From Argentina anserina (Eukaryota; Streptophyta; Magnoliopsida; Rosales; Rosaceae): a DNA stretch of 64,000 nt. The stretch spans positions 5,828,001 through 5,892,000 of the forward strand of contig NC_065873.1 in assembly GCF_933775445.1 (NCBI RefSeq), written 5' to 3'. Below the pieces are notes generated by a model. That model did no database searches, was not told the origin of the DNA, and saw only the letters and a program-made list of their open reading frames with translations. Of the stretch, positions 55,782 to 64,000 are shown in pieces. Numbering within the stretch: position 1 is the stretch's first letter; the number at the start of each line of letters is the position of its first letter. A program made the translations under genes and the position numbers.

Positions 55782-56068
55782 TTGATATTTTACTTTATTT
55801 TGATAAAGTAACTTGATATTTTATATATACGAACTAAGAAAGTACGAAAGATTACGTTGCTACTTAATTGATATCCTTGGAAGCTTCCAAATTAACACTG
55901 TTATATCCGCCACAATTACACCCAAGTATTACCTTACTACTTTATTCATTAATTATTTACATAAGTCAAGTACATTGTAGTTGAAGAACGCTATTCATCG
56001 CCCAATTTGACAAGATCCTCTAGGCTTTTCTTGATTCTATCAATACAAGTGTTCTGCTCCTAATTTGT
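55782..56068 (+). other. Upstream region of S2/P4 copy 2
   Basis: AT-rich promoter-side DNA between the LINE and the TATA box; no separate gene. Confidence 0.4.
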
Positions 56069-56077
56069 CTATAAGTA
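56069..56077 (+). promoter_or_regulatory. TATA box of the second S2/P4-like gene
   Basis: CTATAAGTA 68 bases upstream of the gap to the leader motif ATCGAAGGAAGTCTTCTTG; its distance to the ATG is about the same as in copy 1. Confidence 0.7.
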
Positions 56078-56144
56078 CTCTCAAGGCGTTTCATATCATT
56101 CAAATCGAAGGAAGTCTTCTTGTATATCTTTTTAGTTTACAGAC

Positions 56145-56863
56145 ATGAACTTCCTTTGTACCGTCCTCGTTCTTCTCTCATTTCTTTTGGTAAGCATTTG
56201 CATCTTACTTAAGTTCCTTTCTATGAACAATAATAAACGTTAAACTTTATGTATATTTCTGACCTTAGAGAGAATTGATCAGTTTTAGTCGCCAAGTCCT
56301 TAATAATTAGTCAAGACTCATACATAATTATATTTCCCGATCAAATCAATAGCTCCCACTGTTTCTTGCCAAGACAAATTATATTTAAGTTTTGATTTTG
56401 GTTAGGAAAGACCACGCGCGGTTGACATGTCAAATATATATATGATCTCTAACTTTCTCAGGGATTTCATAACTTTGATCTTGTATTTTCTGTGGTGCAT
56501 GTGGAGCAGTTTGCAACAATTACAGAATCAAGAATGGGTGCAGGAGGCTACAAGGAATTCGAAAACGCTATTGAAAGACGTCCCCAGCCAGAAAACTTAT
56601 GGGAACTCATGAAAGAACAATTGGACACTGATAATGTTAATGTTAATCTTTCTGATGATAAAGATGAGAAAACCGATTGCCGGGATGGGAATGCGCTTGA
56701 GATGGCTGATGATGAAGTATACAATATTGATACGACTGAAGTAACAAAATCCAGTAATCATGAAAAAAACCCAGAGTCCAGTGATGATGAAGTATACGAA
56801 GCCGCGAATGCCTTTTATGAAGACTTTGAGCCGGGGCCATATATTTCTGTTTATAACAACTGA
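56145..56863 (+). CDS. Organ-specific protein S2/P4-like, copy 2 (DUF2775)
   Basis: Two exons: 56145-56189 and 56510-56863, GTAAGC donor and GTGGAGCAG acceptor; 132 residues. Exon 1 is again exactly 45 bases and encodes MNFLCTVLVLLSFLL, the core of a signal peptide. Exon 2 starts FATITESRMGAGGYKEFENA, contains RRPQPENLWELMKEQLD, an acidic centre, and ends FYEDFEPGPYISVYNN, one copy of the family's terminal motif. Copy 1 has two motif copies; here the first is missing and replaced by acidic DDEVY repeats. Intron position, phase and the leader motif are the same as in copy 1, so the two arose by duplication. No lesion is seen; the product is probably secreted. Function of the family is unknown. 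Confidence 0.9.
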
Positions 56864-56912
56864 GGAAGACGGTAGAGGATGAAATCTGGGTGCAATATGG
56901 ATCTGTGTTGCT

Positions 56913-56916
<4 letters not shown>

Positions 56917-56958
<42 letters not shown>
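56917..56958. repeat. (TA)n microsatellite after S2/P4 copy 2
   Basis: About 21 AT units, 54 bases past the stop codon, so probably within the 3' UTR. Confidence 0.9.
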
Positions 56959-56961
<3 letters not shown>

Positions 56962-56964
56962 GTC

Positions 56965-59900
56965 AAGTTTTCTTGATATGTACATAAGATCTATGACATT
57001 TAAAGGATATGTGCTTATAATTGAATCCCAATATTGAGAAGCTTAATACGTTATACGTACCTTTATATCTTTCATCCCTAAAACGCAATTTTGTGTACAC
57101 AAAAACCAAGTCCAAAATGCAATTTTGAAATTAATTAGCTGCGTCATTTTCATTTGTTATTTGAATTTATTGATTAACAATATTTTCAACCACTACTTAC
57201 CTGTGATCGAGTTGATAAAGGATTTAATGTATAACCTCATAATTAATTAAGAATCTAGGTAATTCAAATCGCCGACGCTAATTAAAATTAAAAATGGTCA
57301 AAGGGAATTTGTCTAATAAGATTCTCGGCAGATTAGTCTTTAGGTTTAGAATGTTTTGAGGATATCGCCGTTGCTCATATAAAAAAAATAGAAAATCATT
57401 TCTCACGAAAGATTTTAAAGGAAATCTATATTCTTTTAGTTGAAACTACAATTGAAGATCACATGTGGTAGAGACTCTCTTTGAAATCTGCATAACAACT
57501 CTCCCGGATCGGTAACTCAATCTCGGAGTTTAAATAAATAACGTATACGAACGCTCTTCACATTCTTTAAAAGTAGCAATGGGTCAATGATTTGAATATT
57601 AAATCTCGCCAAACATTTTTAAATCAAACATGTATACTTATCCATACATGAATAAAAAGAAAGAGAATTGCATAACAACTTAAAACAAGAGTTTGCAATG
57701 AAAAACAGATTCACGCGTGGTATGACCTTCATGCACTTCAACCGTCATAACTTCTTCGATACAATACGTATGGATGAACCGTAAAACGTTTTGGAAAATA
57801 GACACCCTTGGCTTTCCAGTGATATGTGGTTCATAATCTAGTTCGTTTTGAGATGATCACAAAACTCTGTCGAAGTTGACTCAGCTGCAGGTTCCGGACA
57901 GATCCGTCCTATTTTACTAAAACAGCTATAACTCACTCGGTATAATAGATATAGTCAAAGAAATTTGACACATAGGGCTTACCAATATTACCAAATTCAT
58001 CGTTTTTCAACAAGTGAGCTGCCCTCTAGGTCCTGTGGAAGTTGACATACGAATATGGGCAGATTCTGACATCGCTTCATTAAAGTATCTTTTGTATTGG
58101 GATATAGGATTTAATGTTGTAACGTGCTCTGGTCAAGCATTGACATATGTGTGGGCGCACTCAGCCATCATCTTGGCCTTATGAGTTTAAACCAAATGAG
58201 GTGTCGAGTCAAGTATATTACAACAAATACATGCATACACATATCGTACTTATATATGGAGAGTTTAATCTCTTAAGACTTATCACCGCTCAAACGGCGG
58301 AAACACGTCTTCTCCTAACTTTGACTGAATCATGGAATACTTGTAGGCATTGGTTTAACGTCCTTACTTCCTTTAACCAACCGATGAATAACATCATCAA
58401 TAACGGTCATCACTTTAGAGACCTAATATTCTCAAGATCCTTTCATTCTAAGTACAGCTTAATGCAATATCGCACATCCCTAGACAGTTATGGGTAAATT
58501 TCTTATGTGTAACAAGGACCCTATCTATAAGCGTTAACAACTTAATTATCGCTCATGCTCATCCATTCATGCAAAATGAACATGGGGTTACGGGGATGTC
58601 CAATCCAGGCTATGCAATAAAAAGTCTTCGAAGTGAATTCTCTTGCATTGTCAGGGTGGTGAGCCCTGAGTTTTGAGCAAAGAGTTTCGGAAAGCAGTAT
58701 TTGGCTCTTATTTCATCAAGAGTCCATCACACTTTATTTTAATATCCCTATCTTAATCAAGTTATCGCACTCTGTGGTCTGGAGATACTTGAATTAGGTT
58801 AAAACCAATCAATTCAGGATCTTTATCTACATCTTAACTTAGTCTCAACAGAGATGATATGTGACCACAAGCTGCAAATTCAGTTGTTTTGGAAACCACC
58901 TAACTGACAAGGTATTATGAGAACAAACTGTCTCATATTTGATTCCAGGGCGTTTTGTCATAGAGTTTGCGCCATTAGTGAGTCTAAACTCTTCTATTTC
59001 TCACTACGCCTAACAAAGGTATAACTGATAGGATTTACATGTGCGGTGTTGTCATTACCTGACCAATGACCTATCTCTTTATTAAAACTGGATCCTACGG
59101 CTTTCTAGGAGGTTGTGGCGGCGACATGGGTCGATCATCAACATTAATTCCTGCCGGATAACACTTTCCATGTAGGCCAATCTACAATGTTGGAATTTTG
59201 CTTCAACATAATATGTCTGGTTCGACATCAAACTCATTTAATATTGTCATTCTTCGAGATCTCTCATTTGGATTGGTATTGACATTAAGGTGTCCCCCAA
59301 TGATAACCATCATCCAAGAAAATAGACGAGTGAGTATCATTGATCATAGATCAAGTTGTGCCATAACTCGCATTCAGCAAGTAATCGAACCAAGTGGTCT
59401 CTCCACACTTACATGAGAGCTACGGCTTAGTAATACCATCTACCACATTTGTGGAGTCACCACGTCACCAACAAAGAGTGACTACATGTCCATTTGTCGG
59501 ACATCAATCCTTACAGGCATAGTTGCAGCATGTATCTCTAATCTCGTCACTTCCATTTGTAGGACTATTAGGAACATGATGAGGCACAATGGGGCAAATT
59601 ACGACAAAATCAAGTCGTTGAACTTGAACAAACTTATTATTTTCTCCCCTAACAACGGGGAGACTAGCTCATCAAAAGTGACTAAACGAAATCGCATGTT
59701 AAATTCTTATATAAGTAGACATAGGTGGAAGTTTATGTCTTATTCAAAGACAAAATTCAACATCAAATAACCCAATATTATGCACTTGTAGAGGCACAAT
59801 TTGGCATATAAAATATGTGGACGATAAACCATTAACATAATTCGTTAACAAACATGCATATTGTTAGACTTGAAACACTAACGTGCGAATTTTTACAACT

Positions 59901-60720
59901 GTGACAAAAATGATGGTGGTATCGATAGATACCGTAAAACAAGACACGCTACAAGCCGTAGTTTATGGTTCGAATTGTGGATTCGTTGGAAGCTTATGCA
60001 CATCAGCAACCAATACCGAACCTCTGTTTTACACTTCCTTGAATGGTTCACTGACTTTCCGAACCCCGAATGCTACGAAATGTTAGGAGCACATTTACAT
60101 GGGTGTTAGGAATCCAATGCCAACGGCCTCACTGCCAGAACCGGTCGGAAAGATACCGAGCTGGCCGGAATACTCACCGGAGGTCAGTGACCACTTGTGT
60201 CGAGCGGTTAACCATGTTTCATATCTCCAAAAGGTCTCAAATTTTGTGATTAGGTAACCTTGAATGTTCTAAATCAGTGGCCATAAATAGAACCTCAATA
60301 GGTCACCTAAAAGTAGGTGAACCGGTCCTCACAATGACAAGTCCGCAATCTGTAAATCCTAAAATTTTCGGCTTCCATCTTATGTCACATTCTCTTTAGC
60401 GTTTGAGGGTGTATGTCACTCCTAAAGTTTGCTAAAGAATAGGCTTGGAGATTGAGCATAGTCAATGAAGGATCATAGAGGGGGCTTATGCACTTGTTAA
60501 TTTATAGATTAAATGTCCATTACTTTAGAAGAATTTTATTGATCTGTTTAACTTCTAAGATCAAAAGAATAGCTTAAACGAGTCATCGATTCATTATTCT
60601 GAATCATAGTATCGTGAAAAAATGCAATTCAAACTATTTCGACTCATGAGATACGCTACATCATTAGAAGCGATACATAAGAACTCTTTCACAATGAGTT
60701 TGTATGTGATAAATAATGTT
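56965..60720. other. Decayed DNA, probably copia-derived in part
   Basis: No intact gene. 57500-60500 looks like heavily mutated retroelement sequence, with GC-rich patches (60110-60180) as in the copia family described above. Domain order could not be established from 57500 to 60000, so this part is only tentatively assigned. Confidence 0.35.
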
Positions 60721-60860
60721 GGCACAATGATTGTCTTCAAGTAGCTTATCGTCTCATTAATTTTTATATATGGTATCGTTGTGAATTAATCAATGTAGAC
60801 AACTACTATGACAAAAACCATTTCATAGGTTCAATTGCTCTCTTGATGCATAAAAGCATG
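60721..60860 (-). pseudogene. Reverse transcriptase remnant of a decayed copia element
   Basis: Minus-strand frame reads FVIVVVYID, then a stop in place of the second catalytic Asp codon, then INETISYLK. This aligns with FVIVAVYVDDMN...IEETVSYLK of the intact copia RT in this window (near 34830-34905). It supports a minus-strand copia relic whose leader and LTR lie at 62000-62890. Confidence 0.6.
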
Positions 60861-62049
60861 TGACTTGAATCATAACGCTATAGGGCATTTAAACTTGAGC
60901 ATTTAAGCCGCTTGTGATTCTACGTGATGATCTAGTCATCGTAATCATAATTGATTAAAATATTAAATCTATTAATAGCTGTAAGTTCTTCTAGCTATGC
61001 ACTCAATGTCTCTTGAACATATTTATAAATACAAATATAGAGACAAGTAGTCTTATGTTTAAACATATAAATATCACAAATTAAAACTCGACAAATACAC
61101 TGATATAGTCTCAAATGGCCGCATAACGTTACTTAAGGATTTTAGACCCTCAAACGTCATTCACGAGTGATTTTAGCATGCAAATATCATGCATATATAC
61201 CATAGATCCAAATACAAGGATCGGTGTTGCCTAGGCATACCTAAAAAGGGTTGCTTGCATCAACAAAATAGAGCCAAAAAGGTTCGCTCTTGTATATTTT
61301 GACCATAATATTTCTGTCTTTCAATGAAACGATGTTGCACCAAAAGAAATTAATCTAGACTAGATGCATAAACACATCCAACATGAAAATGCCAAATTTC
61401 ATACGCATGTTGCGGTCAACAAGAGGGGAGATTCATTATGTATCAATATACGATACTACTTCCAAGTACTGAATTGTAGGTCAAGCCCCAAATTATGGAA
61501 ACTCAATTCAATAAAATTTCACTCACAAACCGATGGTATTAGCGACAATTTCCGTCGCAAACCAATGTTTGTCCCATTTTTTCAAACTTGTAGCTACACA
61601 CAACGGTTACGGATGGTAATAGCGGCACTCCCAGCCACTCCTAAAACTCGGTACCAGGGGATTCATATCCCTGTATACCACCCGAGAAGCGAAAAAATTG
61701 GGTTGAAAAGGAAAGGGAGGTTGAAAGTCCCCGATGAAAGACAAAATGAAATTGCATGAAAGCAGCAACGTTAATTTAAAACATACTTGGTTGTTTGCCA
61801 AATAAACAGCGTATAAGTGTTGCTTTTATTTAATTCCACCATCATGCTTGAACCACAAATATAAATCGTGAAGTAACTCTCGCAATTCGATTTTGTATCG
61901 GCATGTGATAAATTTCACCAAAATGAAAACATATGATTAGTTTAAATTCATCACATAAATAAAAATAGTAAAATTAAAATAAAATTACTGCAACTGTGGT
62001 GGTAAAAACACTTTTTACCCTGACGCAAATAACCATGTCCCTTTTTACC

Positions 62050-62694
62050 AATTCACTGATTTACCAAGAGAGGTAAAAACCTCTTTGACCGAGCCGGGTC
62101 GGGTTGATTATTACAACCGGTTCAGACCAAAATCCAGGTCGAGGACTGCAAATCAGTGTTTGGGTCGAGCTGCAAAACCGGAGCTCTATGTTGGGATGCC
62201 AAGCGACAGTGGCGCTGGACTCGAATTCATCGTCAAGCTACCATTAGCGACTGGAGATATGGGTTCCCGAGGCTAGGCGCCACTTGGGTTTGGGGTCGTC
62301 AACGACCGGTCTGGGAACTAGGGTCATCAGCGCTGAGACACGAGGGTCGATGACGGGGTTCTGGGCACGGGGCTACGCCGGTATGCAGTGGAGGGACTCC
62401 GTAACTGGGAAACAACGATGGTTGTCGAAAGGTCAATCTCAAGTTCTCAACAGATCGGAGAAGAAGGCGGGGTGCCTAGAGCGAATTTCTGGATGCCATT
62501 GCCAAAACTGATTTCAGTTTTTTTTTTCAATCCGGCAAAATTTCTTATTTTTTTCATCTTTTGTCGAATTTTTCATGGTAGAAGGAATTTTTCCGTCTTC
62601 TTCTGCTGAATTATTTTCATTGCATAAGGATTTTTTTTCAGAATTTAGGGTTCTAGACCTAGGAACTCAGGGTTAGAACTACGTGTTGATAACG
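62050..62694 (-). other. Leader of the decayed copia element, GC-rich
   Basis: Directly after the LTR, the minus strand reads CGTTATCAACACGTAG...CTAACCCTGA, close to the primer-site region CGTTATCAGCACGAAGCCCTAAAACCCTGA of the intact copia. It is followed by a GC-rich stretch, as in that element. The plus-strand frames over 62085-62511 are artefacts of this composition. Confidence 0.6.
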
Positions 62695-62890
62695 TGTTAC
62701 AGAAGAATGTAATATGCATCAAAATCTGAGAGAAACATCTATTTTTATTCATTGATAAGGAGCACATATATATAGGCATTACATTTAGTATCTCGTACAT
62801 TTAAGGATTATATATCATTCCTTATCTAGACTAACCTATACTAATTAGGACAAGATACACTTGAAGATTACATAGAGTAATTCTCCTACA
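62695..62890 (-). repeat. LTR of the decayed copia element (196 bp)
   Basis: On the minus strand TGTAGGAGAATTACTC...TTCTGTAACA. It shares GGAGAATTACT, ATGCCTATATATA and a similar length with the intact copia LTR, so it belongs to the same lineage. The partner LTR was not found to the left. Confidence 0.72.
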
Positions 62891-64000
62891 ACATAGGGAA
62901 ATTTATCCAACAAGTCATTCATGTTAATATTTCTCTTGGTAATAATTTTGCGATTCTCATCCTTAAATACAACAAGAGGTTATTATTGTTGCAGATAAGC
63001 AAGAAATAGTTGGAGAGCACAATGACACTTTAATTGACACTAATAATAGAATTGTACTTTAGTGTTCACCGAACCAAGTTTTGTAAGGGTGATTTGGAAA
63101 ATGAAATACCCTCGAACATCAGGAAATTCTGCTATACGCAGCTGTATGTTATACAGCTGCCCCGTGCAAAACACGTGAGTGGGTTCCAAGAGATACCAGC
63201 CACAAGAATACTTGATTGTCAAACAAGTGATCGAGAATTGAAGACCGGCTCAACCCTTACCCCTCTCAATCTCTCATTACAAATGTGCGGCTTTGATTAT
63301 TTATCCGTGTGAATATGAATGATAGGGCCAAAGAGCAGAGAAGAAGAAGAGAGAGTCGGAGACAAAGAAAAATAGCATGGAGGGGAAATCGGAGAATGGC
63401 GCAGCGGGATTTGTGTTTGGAGTTTGGGTAAAGAGAGATGAGATTGGGTTTAGGGTCTGGTTTTGTGTTTGGATTTGAAAAACCAGTCCGATAGGCTCAG
63501 GGACGGAGCCGGCGGCGGAGGAGTGGGTTCATACACCATCATTATGAGATCTAATCATCTAAATATGAATCGTATAAATCTATGTATCGACAAAAATATG
63601 AATTGGCGCAATAAAAGTTTGTGTTTTTACGTTTTAGTTTCGGAAAAATTGAGGCCAATGGAAGCCCCAACATAAACCCAGTTACTAATGTTCGATCCAC
63701 AGGTTGAAGACGAGCTAGCAGAAACATTTGTTTATAATTTTTTACCCGAGCATGATAGATGAATTGGATGTGGTTGAAGTGGTGTTCACATACAACCCAG
63801 GTTCGAACTCGCCCAAACCCCATTGCTACTTTTTTCTAATTTAAACATGCTTTTGTTAACCTAGGCAGTAGGGTGAGTAAGTAGTTAGGAAAAAAATTTA
63901 TTTCTCCAAATATATATATATACGCACTTTGTTTTTTACATAGATAAGCATTTTTTTGTTGGCTTGATGAGGTGGTTAGGAAAAACGTTGAAAATAATAA
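62891..64000. other. Intergenic DNA to window end
   Basis: No recognised gene. 63320-63500 is GA-rich and may be a gene leader on either strand, but no coding exon can be named. A (TA)n tract sits near 63911-63922. Confidence 0.35.

Noticed and set aside
58560..58640. Integrase-like IGHP motif on the minus strand
   Set aside because: Its position relative to the RT remnant at 60721-60860 is wrong for a copia element on that strand, and the match is very short.
62085..62511. Three overlapping plus-strand frames
   Set aside because: They lie in the GC-rich leader of the minus-strand copia relic and share no protein features.

Overview
This window is nuclear DNA of a dicot plant. The evidence is spliced plant genes with short signal-peptide exons, plant-lineage Ty3/gypsy, Ty1/copia, CACTA, PIF/Harbinger, MULE, hAT, LINE, SINE and TRIM elements, and a nuclear copy of plastid DNA. 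A rosaceous species would fit the gene and element styles, but I cannot prove that from the sequence. Most of the window is transposable elements, many nested. Only two genes look intact.

Layout. 1-9508: Athila-type Ty3/gypsy element on the minus strand with its 5' LTR, tRNA-Asp primer site, gag and pol; its 3' LTR lies outside the window. It is inserted in an older LTR relic (9514-11020). 11030-12098: a 1.07 kb foldback MULE-type element with a 9-bp target duplication. 13219-13812: a complete 594-bp TRIM. 14100-16600: a dead PIF/Harbinger element with converging transposase and Myb/SANT-like ORFs. 18596-24964: a CACTA element with both termini. It carries pieces of two host genes, ribosomal protein eL36 and NC2beta/Dr1, and is interrupted by a 2.67 kb solo LTR with a perfect 5-bp duplication. 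26749-28034: a broken BURP-domain gene containing a SINE.

28797-36531: a Tourist-like MITE split by a young, complete Ty1/copia element (29052-36367, 185-bp LTRs differing at one position). 37630-42449: three small MITEs in AT-rich DNA. 42852-43620 and 56145-56863: two intact paralogues of the organ-specific protein S2/P4 family (DUF2775), same strand, same two-exon structure and shared 5' leader motif. Between them lie a GPAT pseudogene (44365-45110) hit by a MITE, a plastid-derived mosaic (psbA, ycf2 and 23S rRNA pieces, about 46060-47424), a degenerate minus-strand gene resembling the 'putative gypsy type transposon' family (about 48100-51400), and a rearranged LINE (53130-55766) containing a tandem array of about 510-bp palindromic units. 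57000-62890 holds a badly decayed minus-strand copia relative.

There is no operon-like cooperation here. The functional content is the S2/P4 pair plus the self-mobilising machinery of the copia element, possibly of the Athila element. The most interesting structures are the gene-capturing CACTA element, the copia element whose gag and pol start codons both follow splice-acceptor-like sequences, and the palindromic tandem array.
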